Shown: positions 16,750 to 25,131, counted from the first letter of the stretch. The stretch is 64,000 nucleotides of DNA from Anaerolineales bacterium (GCA_019637755.1 JAHBVC010000001.1:1-64000), one strand, 5' to 3'. Made by a program: numbers and translations. Notes: generated from the letters alone by a model not told the origin.

Positions 16750-17814
16750 ATGACTGACATCGCACCCTTGCTCAACCAGATACCCACTACCGATACGCTC
16801 ACCGTAGTGCATGCGCCCAGCATGATGGCGCACTACCATCCAACCTTTCCGCCGCACATGCCCGCGCTGATTCATGGCATCCAATCCCCTGAGCAGCTTG
16901 CCAAGGTCCTTGCACTGCTATTGCTCGTATATCCATCTACGCATGCCATTCAAGTAAATGACAAGGCTACCGTACTGGCCGACCTGGCCACTAGCCAACC
17001 CAGCGACTATCCATCCAGCCTCTACGTCCCGCCGCTTGGCGCCAATACCTCCCTAGAGGAGTTTCAGGAGCTCATCGCCCACCTGCGGGCGCCGGATGGC
17101 TGCCCCTGGGATCGCGAGCAAACCCACCAAAGCCTGCGCCGCAACCTGATCGAAGAGACCTACGAGGTGGTGGCCGCGCTGGATGCCGCCGACACCGCGG
17201 GCATGCAGGAAGAGTTTGGCGATCTGATGGTGCAGGTGGCTCTGCACGCCCAGATCGCCAACGAGGCCGGCGAGTTTCGCATGGCGGATGTACTGCACGG
17301 CATCATCACCAAGCTCATCGCCCGCCACCCACATGTCTTCGGCGAAGTGGAGCTGGAGACTGCTGATGCGGTTATTGCCAACTGGGAGAACCTGAAAGCC
17401 GCCGAGCGCAAGCAGCAGGGCACTGAGAAAGGCCTGCTGGATGGCGTCTCGGCGGCGCTGCCGGCGCTCAGCCAGGCCGAAGCCTACACCAGCCGCGCCG
17501 CCCGGGTGGGCTTTGAGTGGCCCAATATCGAGGGCGTACTTGGGGATGTTGCGGAGGAGATCGCGGAGTTTCGCGCCGAGGCCGCCGGTACCCCCGAGCA
17601 GGAAGCTGAGTTTGGCGACATCTTGTTCGCCTTGGTCAACTTATCCCGCTGGCTCAAGATTGACGCTGAGGCGGCCCTGCGTGCGGCCAACGCGCGCTTC
17701 CGCAAACGCTTCGCGTTAGTGGAAGCGGAGGCACGCGCGCAAAATCGCCCGCTGAGCGAGCTCACGCTGGATGAGATGAACGCGCTGTGGGAGCAGAGCA
17801 AACAAGGCGAGTAG
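16750..17814 (+). CDS. mazG: Nucleoside triphosphate pyrophosphohydrolase MazG
   Basis: MazG hydrolyses NTPs and dNTPs to monophosphates and pyrophosphate. I choose the ATG at 16750, seven bases after a TATCAT -10, over the in-frame GTG at 16711; this gives 354 residues. Residues 100 to 354 hold two MazG repeats: the first with DGCPWDREQTHQSLRRNLIE, EETYE (135-139) and EEFGD, the second with EEIAE and EAEFGD. The first 95 residues resemble the C-terminal half of the tetrapyrrole-methylase-like domain fused to MazG in YabN-type proteins (LLLVYPSTHAIQV), but the catalytic N-terminal half is missing. Confidence 0.9.
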   Translation: MTDIAPLLNQIPTTDTLTVVHAPSMMAHYHPTFPPHMPALIHGIQSPEQLAKVLALLLLVYPSTHAIQVNDKATVLADLATSQPSDYPSSLYVPPLGANTSLEEFQELIAHLRAPDGCPWDREQTHQSLRRNLIEETYEVVAALDAADTAGMQEEFGDLMVQVALHAQIANEAGEFRMADVLHGIITKLIARHPHVFGEVELETADAVIANWENLKAAERKQQGTEKGLLDGVSAALPALSQAEAYTSRAARVGFEWPNIEGVLGDVAEEIAEFRAEAAGTPEQEAEFGDILFALVNLSRWLKIDAEAALRAANARFRKRFALVEAEARAQNRPLSELTLDEMNALWEQSKQGE

Positions 17815-18146
17815 GGCAATTTTGTCATCCCGAACGAGGCCGTAGGCCGAGGAGGGATCCGTTATGGGTTTGGTCTATATAGTCGGCATCTGGCATAAGT
17901 GCGGTTATTGATTCTTAATGCATATCAGGTGGCAGATGAACGAGCGCAACACGGATTCCTCGCTGCGCTCGGAATGACACAAAGTTTAGGCTTACCACCA
18001 AGTTAAGCTCTGGGTTGTATAAAAGGGCGTGCACAGCTTCGCTGCGCACGCCCCTTTTTATGAAGACTGCACAAGTTCGTCTTAATCGTAGTGATCAATC
18101 GTAAGCAGAAGCCGTCCTGCTCACGGTTCACTACTCACTACGTCGC
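17815..18146. other. Intergenic region with dispersed repeats between convergent mazG and uvrA
   Basis: These 332 bases carry no gene. Two copies of a dispersed element lie in opposite orientation: TCATCCCGAACGAG to GAGGGATCC (17824-17862) and GGATTCCTCGCTGCGCTCGG to AATGACA (17954-17980). The rest is the convergent terminator at 18021-18059 and an AT-richer stretch without recognisable signals. Confidence 0.7.
18021..18059. terminator. Bidirectional terminator between mazG and the uvrA paralogue
   Basis: AAAAGGGCGTGC (18021-18032) pairs with GCACGCCCCTTTTT (18046-18059) with one bulged C, and the inner ACAGC/GCTGC can extend the stem. A-run and T-run on the two sides allow termination in both directions, as expected for convergent genes. 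Confidence 0.8.
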
Positions 18147-20393
18147 CTAAATATACTTGCTCGTAATCGAGCCCTTCGCCTTCTTAAGCTCGGCTGGCGT
18201 GCCCTCAAACACCACCTGGCCGCCGCGGCTGCCACCCTCCGGCCCCATATCGATCACCCAGTCCGCATTGCGCACCACATCCATGTTGTGCTCGATCACC
18301 ACCACCGTGTTGCCGCCATCCACCAGGCGGTTGATGATGCCCATCAGGTGGTCGGTGTCAGACATATGCAAACCCGTGGTCGGCTCATCTAGCACGTAAA
18401 TGCTGCCTTCTTTGTGCAGCTCGCTGGCTAGCTTGATGCGCTGGCACTCGCCGCCGGAGAGGGTGTTGAGCGGCTGGCCCAGCTTCAGGTAGGTCAGGCC
18501 AACATCGGCCATCGCTTGCAGTTTGCGCTTGATCTCGGGCTGCTCAAAGTGCTCGAGCGCTTCCAGCACGGTCATGTCCAGCACATCGGCAATCGACTTG
18601 CCGTTCAGTAGGTAGCCGAGCACTTCGTCTTTGAAACGCTTGCCGCCACACACCTCACAGGGTGACTTCACCGTATCAAAGAAGGACAGCTCGGTATATA
18701 CAACGCCTAACCCCTGGCAGTTCTCACAGGCGCCTTTGGAGTTGTAGCTGAACAAGCCGGCGTTAACTTTGTTGATCTTGGCGAAGGCCTTGCGGATGTC
18801 GTCCATCATCCCCGTGTAGGTGGCCGGGTTGGAGCGCGAGTTGGCGCCCACCGCCGATTGGTCCACCACGATGGCTTCGGGATACTGGGCCACGAAGGCT
18901 TGATTGATCAGCGAGCTCTTGCCAGAGCCAGCCACACCGGTGACCACCGTCAGCACGCCCTGCGGGATACTAACGCTGACGTTCTTGAGGTTGTTGATGC
19001 TCACCTTGCTCAGCTTGAGCTGACCCTTGGCAGGGCGGAACTCCTTCTTGAGCGGCATAGCCGTCTTCATGTGCGTGCCGGTGAGCGTGTTCGCTTTCAG
19101 CAGGCCGGCGTAGCTGCCCTCGTACACAATTTGGCCGCCCTGGCTGCCGGCCCGCGGGCCTACATCCACAATGTGGTCGGCAATCTCAATCACCTGCGGG
19201 TCGTGTTCCACCACCAGCACCGTGTTGCCCTTGTCACGAATCTTTTGCAGCATCTCGTTCAGGCGGTGCACATCACGCGGGTGCAGGCCCACGCTGGGCT
19301 CATCGAAGATGTACAGCATGTCGATCAGGCTGCTGCTCAGTTGCTTCACCAGCTTGACGCGCTGTGATTCGCCGCCGGAGAGCGTGTCCGTCTCGCGGCT
19401 GAGCGTCAAATAATCCAATCCAATATCGATCAGGTATTGCAGCCGCGCCGCCAGATCGTCCAGCATAGGTTTGGCTTCGGGGCTCTTGATGGCTTTGATG
19501 ATCGGCAGCAGTGCGCTCACTTCCATCGCCGAGAGCTCGGCAATGTTGTAGCCGTCAATCTTGCACATCAGCACAGACTTATTGAGGCGCGCCCCCTTGC
19601 ATGAGGGGCAGGGGCCTTCTACTAAATAGGGCGCAATTTGCTTCTGCGTGCGCTCAGACAATGCCTTGAGGTCACGCTTGATGTAGGAATTTTCGAACTT
19701 GCGGATGATGCCTTCGTAGGTGGCGTTGAAGCCCTTGTCGCCAAAGCCAGTTAGCTTCACTTTGCGGTCTTTGCCATGCAGCAGCAGCTCCAGCTCATCC
19801 TTGTTGTACTTGGAGAGCGGCTTGTCGTTATCAAAGAAGCCGCTGGCCTGATACAGGCCCGCCCAGCTGCTAAAGCCCGGCACCAAAATCGCACCTTCGT
19901 TGAGCGAGCGGCTCATATCCAGGATCTTGCTGGTATCCGCCTGCAGCTTGCGCCCGAAGCCGTTGCATTCCGGGCACATGCCAAACGGCTCATTGAATGA
20001 GAATACGTTCGGGTGGCCTACGAACGGTTGCCCGATGCGCGAGAACAGCATGCGCAGCACAGTGTAGGTGTCGGTGATCGTGCCCATGGTGGAGTGCGAG
20101 CCGCCGCCCAGGCGCTTTTGATCCACCACCACCGCCATCCCCAGGTTCTCGATGCCATCGGCATCTGGCTGGGTGTAGTGCGGCAGGAAGTTGCGCACGT
20201 ACAGGCTGAAGGTTTCGTACAACTGGCGCTGCGCCTCGGTGGCGATGGTGTCGAACACAATCGAAGATTTGCCCGAGCCGGATACGCCGGTGAAGATCGT
20301 CACTTTGCGCTTAGGGATACGCAGGCTTACATTCTTCAGGTTGTTCTCGCGTGCGCCGCGGATTTCAATGAATTCTTGCTTTGCCTCAGCCAT
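18147..20393 (-). CDS. Short UvrA-like ABC ATPase (class II UvrA paralogue)
   Basis: The 748-residue protein has the UvrA layout of two ABC ATPase modules but is about 190 residues shorter than true UvrA (about 940). Walker A motifs lie at residues 36-44 (GVSGSGKSS) and near 475 (GVAGSGKSS); both modules have the LSGGE signature and Walker B (IFDEPSVGLHP and VLDEPTTGLH). CxxC pairs of zinc modules remain (CPECNGFG, CPSCKG, CENCQGLG, CEVCGG). The size and order fit class II UvrA, which lacks the UvrB-binding domain and is often tied to drug tolerance or regulation rather than core repair. Convergent with mazG. Confidence 0.85.
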   Translation of the reverse strand: MAEAKQEFIEIRGARENNLKNVSLRIPKRKVTIFTGVSGSGKSSIVFDTIATEAQRQLYETFSLYVRNFLPHYTQPDADGIENLGMAVVVDQKRLGGGSHSTMGTITDTYTVLRMLFSRIGQPFVGHPNVFSFNEPFGMCPECNGFGRKLQADTSKILDMSRSLNEGAILVPGFSSWAGLYQASGFFDNDKPLSKYNKDELELLLHGKDRKVKLTGFGDKGFNATYEGIIRKFENSYIKRDLKALSERTQKQIAPYLVEGPCPSCKGARLNKSVLMCKIDGYNIAELSAMEVSALLPIIKAIKSPEAKPMLDDLAARLQYLIDIGLDYLTLSRETDTLSGGESQRVKLVKQLSSSLIDMLYIFDEPSVGLHPRDVHRLNEMLQKIRDKGNTVLVVEHDPQVIEIADHIVDVGPRAGSQGGQIVYEGSYAGLLKANTLTGTHMKTAMPLKKEFRPAKGQLKLSKVSINNLKNVSVSIPQGVLTVVTGVAGSGKSSLINQAFVAQYPEAIVVDQSAVGANSRSNPATYTGMMDDIRKAFAKINKVNAGLFSYNSKGACENCQGLGVVYTELSFFDTVKSPCEVCGGKRFKDEVLGYLLNGKSIADVLDMTVLEALEHFEQPEIKRKLQAMADVGLTYLKLGQPLNTLSGGECQRIKLASELHKEGSIYVLDEPTTGLHMSDTDHLMGIINRLVDGGNTVVVIEHNMDVVRNADWVIDMGPEGGSRGGQVVFEGTPAELKKAKGSITSKYI

Positions 20394-20451
20394 GGGCTAC
20401 CTGTCCTGTTGTTTGGGCGAATGGGGCAGTGAGTCTACCGCAAACTGGCAT

Positions 20452-20487
20452 CCGAAGGAGGTCACAGATTCCTGCGGCCTCCTTCGG
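20452..20487 (-). other. Inverted repeat between the DUF1801 operon and the uvrA paralogue
   Basis: CCGAAGGAGG (20452-20461) and CCTCCTTCGG (20478-20487) form a perfect 10-bp stem around a 16-base loop. It lies downstream of the DUF1801 gene (minus strand) and upstream of the uvrA paralogue. There is no adjacent T run, so it may weaken rather than end transcription. Confidence 0.4.
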
Positions 20488-20498
20488 CGCCTTGCTGG

Positions 20499-20888
20499 CT
20501 ATGCTTTGTTCAGTTTCACTGCGGCTTGAACCAGCGCCTTGATCCCCGCTTTGTCAATTATGTCTTGTGGCCCAAAGTCAATCGCCCGCACGGTGCTGCT
20601 ATCCAGCCGCGTATTGAACAGCTTTTTGGGATCCTTGATCTGTGCCCCCTTATGGAAGTTTAGCCGCACCGCGCTCTTGAGCAGGTCGATATGGCATAGG
20701 TTGCCATTTTCTACCCATACCGCCACGCCCTCAGGTTTCGAGGGCTTCTTCCATTTCACGTCTTCGCTGATCGTGCTGCCTGCCGCCAGGATCAGCTCAC
20801 GTAGCTCGGCCATCTTTTGGCCTTTCCAGGGCTCAGCCGCCTTGATGATGGCATCAATCTCTTTGCTGGCCGCTTGCGTAGCAGGCAC
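20499..20888 (-). CDS. DUF1801 domain protein
   Basis: The 129-residue protein matches the DUF1801/YdhG-like fold by its pattern: SEDVKWKKPSKPEGVAVW and GNLCHIDLLKSAVRLNFHKG, the central strands with the basic Lys/Trp cluster. Function is unknown; some relatives are called iron chaperones on weak grounds. It is the last gene of a four-gene minus-strand operon headed by an ArsR regulator and follows a second DUF1801-like gene with one base between them. Confidence 0.75.
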   Translation of the reverse strand: MPATQAASKEIDAIIKAAEPWKGQKMAELRELILAAGSTISEDVKWKKPSKPEGVAVWVENGNLCHIDLLKSAVRLNFHKGAQIKDPKKLFNTRLDSSTVRAIDFGPQDIIDKAGIKALVQAAVKLNKA

Positions 20889-20889
20889 C

Positions 20890-21348
20890 TTAGCCTACGG
20901 CTTTCTTGACCAGCTTAGTGATCTTGGCTTTTTCACTTGTGGTGAGCTTTACCACTGCAAGTGAGGCTGGCCACATGTTGCCATCGTCCAGCTTGGCCGA
21001 ATCGTTGAAGCCTAGCGTGGTGTATCGCGCTTCAAACTTGCTGGCCGGCTGGAAGAAGAGCACTACTTTGCCGTCTTCGTTGGCGTAGGCGGGCATGCCG
21101 TACGAGGTGCGTGGCAGCAGCGCCGGAGCGGCACTGCTGATCAGGGCGTGCAGGCGCGCACACATCTTGCCTTCTGCGCCCGGCAGCTTGTTCACCACCT
21201 CCAGCAGCGCTTCTTCGCCTTTGGCGCGGTCTTTGCCAATGCGCTCCAGCGCCTTAAGCTCGCGGGCGCGTTCCTTCATTGCCGCTTTTTCTGCGGCGCT
21301 GAAGCCTGTATCCGTTTTTGCGCGGGTTGCTTTCTTTTGTGCGCTCAT
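20890..21348 (-). CDS. DUF1801-like protein with basic N terminus
   Basis: The 152-residue product begins with a lysine-rich helix of about 55 residues, then the segment PRTSYGMPAYANEDGKVVLF and ARYTTLGFNDSAKLDDGNMW, which resemble DUF1801 proteins. It overlaps the SRPBCC gene by four bases (ATGA) and is therefore co-translated. Function unknown; the fusion of a charged helix to this domain is also seen in other ArsR/AHSA1 operons. Confidence 0.7.
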   Translation of the reverse strand: MSAQKKATRAKTDTGFSAAEKAAMKERARELKALERIGKDRAKGEEALLEVVNKLPGAEGKMCARLHALISSAAPALLPRTSYGMPAYANEDGKVVLFFQPASKFEARYTTLGFNDSAKLDDGNMWPASLAVVKLTTSEKAKITKLVKKAVG

Positions 21349-21800
21349 GCGATATTTTCCAGGTAGTCAGCCAGGCCTTCCAGCGCCTGCATCGCGCCCA
21401 CGATGGCACCGTACTTCACCGCCTGCGCATGGGCTTGTTTGCTGGGGAAGACCAGTTGCAGCGTGACTTTGGTTTTGGCACCGGCTTCTTCAAAGAATAC
21501 GTGGGTGCGCACAGTGTTTTCTTCGTTGGCCACGTCTGGGCTGTAGTCATAGACCAATTTGTTAGGCTTGTCTAGCTCCACAAAAGTGATGCGGAAGATC
21601 ATCTGGTTGTCGCCATAGGTCGGTGCCTGGTAGCGCCATACCCCGCCGGGTTGGCTATCCCAATCCAAGGTGGTGCCGCCTTTGGGCAGCCACCAGCCCT
21701 CGACGTGGGTGCGGTCGGTGAACGCATCAAACAGCAGCTCGCGCGGCGCGTCAAACTCGCGCGAGGTAACGATCTCTCGGTCTTTGCTCTCTTCAGTCAT
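21345..21800 (-). CDS. SRPBCC (AHSA1-type) ligand-binding protein
   Basis: The 151-residue protein has the AHSA1/START-like pattern: FDAPRELLFDAFTDRTHVEG WW near the start, then GGVWRYQAPTYG and the late helix VGAMQALEGLADYLE. Such proteins bind hydrophobic ligands in a helix-grip pocket; the ligand here is unknown. AAGGAG lies before the ATG. It overlaps the ArsR gene upstream and the DUF1801-like gene downstream by four bases each. Confidence 0.85.
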   Translation of the reverse strand: MTEESKDREIVTSREFDAPRELLFDAFTDRTHVEGWWLPKGGTTLDWDSQPGGVWRYQAPTYGDNQMIFRITFVELDKPNKLVYDYSPDVANEENTVRTHVFFEEAGAKTKVTLQLVFPSKQAHAQAVKYGAIVGAMQALEGLADYLENIA

Positions 21801-22138
21801 CGTACATCTCCTTTTTGTATTTGCGCTAGGTAATCGCCCAGGCGGTCAAAATTCTCTTCCCAATGTTGGCGGTAGTTGCTTAGCCATTGATCCGCATCCT
21901 TGAGCGGCGCAGCCTGCAATTGCGCCGGGCGCCACTGTGCCTCACGCCCGCGTTCTATCAGCCCGGCCCGCTCCAGCACTTTGAGGTGCTTGGTGATTGC
22001 CGGCAGGCTGATGCTAAAGGGCGCCGCCAGCTCCTTCACGGTAGCTGGCCCTTGCGCCAGGCGCGACAGCATGGCACGGCGGGTGGGGTCAGACAGGGCG
22101 CCAAAGGTCAGGCTGAGGGTATCGGCTTTGCTGTGCAT
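21797..22138 (-). CDS. ArsR-family transcriptional regulator
   Basis: This 113-residue winged-helix protein shows LTFGALSDPTRRAMLSRLAQ, the KELAAPFSISLPAITKHLKV recognition region and the wing GLIERGREAQWR. No CxC-type metal site is visible, which fits the metal-independent ArsR subgroup commonly paired with SRPBCC genes. It heads the operon ArsR-SRPBCC-DUF1801-DUF1801. A TTGACA promoter with an operator-like repeat over the -10 lies just upstream, suggesting autorepression. Confidence 0.88.
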   Translation of the reverse strand: MHSKADTLSLTFGALSDPTRRAMLSRLAQGPATVKELAAPFSISLPAITKHLKVLERAGLIERGREAQWRPAQLQAAPLKDADQWLSNYRQHWEENFDRLGDYLAQIQKGDVR

Positions 22139-22148
22139 GGTTTGCTAA

Positions 22149-22185
22149 TTAACCAAATGGTAAAATATAAAAATTGAAATGTCAA
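22149..22185 (-). promoter_or_regulatory. Promoter and probable operator of the ArsR operon
   Basis: On the minus strand a perfect TTGACA (22185-22180) is followed after 17 bp by TACCAT (22162-22157). The imperfect inverted repeat TTAACCA-AA-TGGTAA (22149-22163) covers the -10, the classic site for an ArsR repressor. The start codon is at 22138, so the leader is only about 10 bases long. Confidence 0.65.
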
Positions 22186-22371
22186 GGGGTTGAGACACTC
22201 ATCTTGGCAAGCTTGCAGCCGGGGCTATATGTGAAGCGGAACCAGGGCTGTACTTGTCTTTGGCGGGTTGTGAAGTGCCGCTGGCTCACGGCCTGCGCTA
22301 CGGGCTAAAGCTATGGCCAGGGTAGGGCGATGTAGTGTCCGCTCATAGCCAGCGAGTGGGCAGACCGTACG

Positions 22372-22396
22372 AAAAAAAAGCCGCTCATCGAGCGGC
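22372..22396 (-). terminator. Terminator of the DUF1684-HD operon
   Basis: Reading the minus strand, GCCGCTC pairs with GAGCGGC (22396-22390 with 22386-22380) around a three-base loop and is followed by eight T (22379-22372). It lies six bases beyond the stop codon of the HD-domain gene. Confidence 0.9.
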
Positions 22397-22401
22397 CTTA
22401 T

Positions 22402-22824
22402 TTATTCTTCTTTTAGCGTTTGCCAGGCGGTATGGTATTTTTGCAGCCTCTCCAAGGATGCTTGCGTTACTTCACTAAGACGTAGGATATTGCTGTTATC
22501 TTCGAGGTCGGCCAGCTTGACACGGCGGGCCAGTGGCACTTGCTTGATCGCCGCAATGTAGTCTTCGTAGCTTTGCTCTTCACGGTGAGTAAGCACATCC
22601 AGCGCATCGAGGATCGGCTCGGCGAAGCCCATGCGCTCCAGGTCGGCCCGCGTAATTTGTGAGTCTTCCACTACATCGTGCAGCACGGCCACGATCATGT
22701 CTTCGGGCGTGCTCATGCGTAGCATGAGCCGCAGTGGGTGCAGGATGTAGGGCTGGCCAGCCTTGTCTTGCTGGCCGGCGTGTGACGTCAGCGCCACCTG
22801 GATCGCGGTTGCCAGATCAGCCAT
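22402..22824 (-). CDS. Small HD-domain phosphohydrolase, RelA/SpoT hydrolase-like
   Basis: The 140-residue protein is a stand-alone HD domain with H29, the H49-D50 pair in AVLHDVVEDS and D106 in RVKLADLEDN, the arrangement of the (p)ppGpp hydrolase domain of RelA/SpoT and of small alarmone hydrolases. There is no synthetase, TGS or ACT domain. The opening HAGQQDKAGQPYILHPLRL is also typical. It overlaps the DUF1684 gene by eight bases and is followed by a terminator. Alarmone hydrolysis is inferred. Confidence 0.8.
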   Translation of the reverse strand: MADLATAIQVALTSHAGQQDKAGQPYILHPLRLMLRMSTPEDMIVAVLHDVVEDSQITRADLERMGFAEPILDALDVLTHREEQSYEDYIAAIKQVPLARRVKLADLEDNSNILRLSEVTQASLERLQKYHTAWQTLKEE

Positions 22825-23638
22825 CAGCCGGGTAGCGCTCGCCCGCTAGAATCGCCACCGGTAGCACGCTGTTGGGCGTGGGCACCGGGCAGGTGGCATA
22901 CGGTGTGAACGCGCAGGGTGGGTTATACAGCCGGTTGAGATCGAGCACCACGGTATCGCCCGCCGGTAGCTCGCTTTCCACAAAGCGGCCGCCGCCATAG
23001 TTGCCGCTGCCGGGCGCATCTTTGAGCATCAGTGAGTAGCGCCCATCCGCCAGCAACTCGGCATCCGGTGCGCAGGCCACGCCCGCGTACTCAAAGTGCA
23101 AGGTTGCGGCAATCTTCAGCTCGCGTGGCGTGCCGACGATATCTACGCTGGGTACCACTCGTGGCGGCGTGTGGCGCTCAATGCGTGCTTGCACGCGTGC
23201 GGCCGGGTCTGCTGGGTGCCAGGTGCGGTCTGGCGCCTGGCTGCGCTCCGGGCGCTGGGGGTCCCACAGGCGCACGGCATAGCGCGCACCGCGCTTGAGC
23301 ACCACCATACGCACGTCTTCCCAAAAGAGCAGGCTGGGTTGCTCGGCATGATCATCATAGAGCCGGGTTTCGCCATCCACGGGGGCAGCGCTAATGCGCA
23401 ACTGCGCACCGGGCGCCGGGCGCAGGGTGACCTGGCTGCCGGCCAGCCATAGGCTGCCGAGTGCGGCGGGGGCACGCGCCGGCAGTTGCACGGCGCAGCC
23501 AGCCGCACTGCCCAGGCTGTTTTCGCCTTCCGCCAGCCAGAACAAACCCGCCAGCGCCAGCCAACTATAGGGTTTGCGCAAGCCAGCGCTCATTTCGTCG
23601 CGCCAGGCGGATAGAGTTGAAAGATAGTCTGTGTTCAT
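22817..23638 (-). CDS. DUF1684 family protein
   Basis: The 273-residue sequence matches DUF1684 by its ending: SYNYGGGRF-like GNYGGGRFVESELPAGD, then DLNRLYNPPCAFTPYATCP and TPNSVLPVAILAGERYP. No enzymatic function is established for the family to my knowledge. It is first in a two-gene operon with the HD hydrolase. Octamer-like repeats (23647-23696) lie directly before its ATG and TAGATA sits five bases upstream, so a very short leader is possible. Confidence 0.8.
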   Translation of the reverse strand: MNTDYLSTLSAWRDEMSAGLRKPYSWLALAGLFWLAEGENSLGSAAGCAVQLPARAPAALGSLWLAGSQVTLRPAPGAQLRISAAPVDGETRLYDDHAEQPSLLFWEDVRMVVLKRGARYAVRLWDPQRPERSQAPDRTWHPADPAARVQARIERHTPPRVVPSVDIVGTPRELKIAATLHFEYAGVACAPDAELLADGRYSLMLKDAPGSGNYGGGRFVESELPAGDTVVLDLNRLYNPPCAFTPYATCPVPTPNSVLPVAILAGERYPADG

Positions 23639-23646
23639 CGTATCTA

Positions 23647-23696
23647 CTTAGTTGCTTAGTCGGCTGGTCTAACGGTTTGACCAAACGACTAAGCGA
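23647..23696. repeat. Octamer-type repeat between tnaA and the DUF1684 gene
   Basis: CTTAGTTG, CTTAGTCG, GCTGGTCT, AACGGTTT, GACCAAAC and GACTAAGC follow in an eight-base phase. The ends also form an inverted repeat GCTTAGTCG/CGACTAAGC. It is related in composition to the GACTAATC arrays at 16656 and 35668, and, like them, lies close upstream of a gene start. Confidence 0.55.
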
Positions 23697-23708
23697 CAGA
23701 ACCCGTTG

Positions 23709-25079
23709 TTAGGCGATCTCAAATTGAGCCGTGAAGTGGCGCAACAGCTCCGGGGCATAGGTCATGCGCAGGCCTTTGATCTTGCTCGCATCCGCCTTGA
23801 TCTCGGCCATCACTTCGGCCACGTAGTCAAAATGGCTCTGCGTATAGCTGCGGCGCGGGATGGCCAGACGCACCAACTCCAGCGCGGGGAAGCTCCATTG
23901 GCCGTCCACCAGTTGGCCAAAGGCCACTGTGCCAATTTCAACGGCGCGGATAGCGCCATACAGATACAGCGCCACCGAAAGCGCCTGGCCGGGCAATTGC
24001 TCACGGCTGAGGTGTGGCAGCAGCGTGGCCGCATCCAGATAGATGGCGTGCGCCCCGGTCGGCTCGATCATTGGTACGCCGGCCTGGCGAATGCGATCGG
24101 CGGCGTAGGCGGTTTGCGCCAAGCGGTAGGCCAGGTAATCTTCCTGCAGGCCCTCGCGCAGGCCCACGGCGAGCGCATCCAGATCGCGGCCGGCCAGGCC
24201 ACCATAGGTGGGGAAGCCCTCACGCAGGATCAGCTCGGCGCGCACACGCTCGAACAGCTTGTCGTCGTTCATCGCCAGGAAGCCACCGATGTTCACCATG
24301 CCGTCTTTCTTGGAGCTCATCGTGGCGCCATCCGCCAGGGCAAAGATCTCCTGAGCGATTTGCAAGGGGGTCTTATCGGCGTAGCCTGGCTCACGCAGCT
24401 TAATGAAATACGCGTTCTCTGCGTAGCGGCAGGCATCAATGAAGAAGGGAATGTTGTAGCTGTGATATAGCTCGGATACTGCGCGGATGTTGGCCAGCGA
24501 AACCGGTTGGCCGCCGCCGGCGTTGTTGGTGATGGTCATCATGCCGAAGGGGATGTTGGCGGGGCCCTTGGCTTCGATCCAGGCTTTCAGTGCGTCCACA
24601 TCCATATCGCCCTTGAAATCCACCACGGTCTGCGGCTCGTAAGCCACCTGCTTGACCAAATTGGCGGGCACACCGCCGCGGGCGAGGATGTTGCCCTCCG
24701 TGGTGTCGAAGTGCATGTTCGAGGGCACAAACTGCCCCGGCTTCAGCAGCGTGGCGGCCAGAATGTTTTCGGCGGCGCGCCCTTGATGGGTAGGGACAAA
24801 GTGCTTGAAGCCAAAGATCTCTTCCATCACTTCTTTGAGGCGATAGTAGGAGCGTGCCCCGGCGTAGGATTCATCGCCGGACATGATCGCCGACCATTGC
24901 GCCTGGCTCATTGCGCCGGTGCCCGAATCCGTCATAAAGTCGATGTAGACGTCTTCCGCCCGCAGGCCGAAGACGTTATAGCCGGCGGCCTTGAGCGCCT
25001 GTTCGCGCTCGGCACGGCTGATCAGTCGAATAGGCTCGGTCACCTTAATGCGGAACGGCTCGGGCAGGTACTTGGGCAT
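23709..25079 (-). CDS. tnaA: Tryptophanase
   Basis: This PLP enzyme cleaves L-tryptophan to indole, pyruvate and ammonia. The frame extends further upstream, but ATG at 25079 gives MPKYLPEPFRIKVTEPI, the family start, and 456 residues. MSSKKDGMVNIGG holds the PLP lysine. Tyrosine phenol-lyase has Arg in the segment equivalent to IRAVEIG and Phe in the C-terminal LRFFTA; here they are Ile and His (LLRHFTA), as in tryptophanase. The start follows AGGAGATGC. No TnaC-like leader with a tryptophan codon was found. Confidence 0.92.
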   Translation of the reverse strand: MPKYLPEPFRIKVTEPIRLISRAEREQALKAAGYNVFGLRAEDVYIDFMTDSGTGAMSQAQWSAIMSGDESYAGARSYYRLKEVMEEIFGFKHFVPTHQGRAAENILAATLLKPGQFVPSNMHFDTTEGNILARGGVPANLVKQVAYEPQTVVDFKGDMDVDALKAWIEAKGPANIPFGMMTITNNAGGGQPVSLANIRAVSELYHSYNIPFFIDACRYAENAYFIKLREPGYADKTPLQIAQEIFALADGATMSSKKDGMVNIGGFLAMNDDKLFERVRAELILREGFPTYGGLAGRDLDALAVGLREGLQEDYLAYRLAQTAYAADRIRQAGVPMIEPTGAHAIYLDAATLLPHLSREQLPGQALSVALYLYGAIRAVEIGTVAFGQLVDGQWSFPALELVRLAIPRRSYTQSHFDYVAEVMAEIKADASKIKGLRMTYAPELLRHFTAQFEIA

Positions 25080-25131
25080 TGCATCTCCTGGGTAGTGGGG
25101 CGGCGCACGAAAAGGCGCCATGTGTGTGCAA

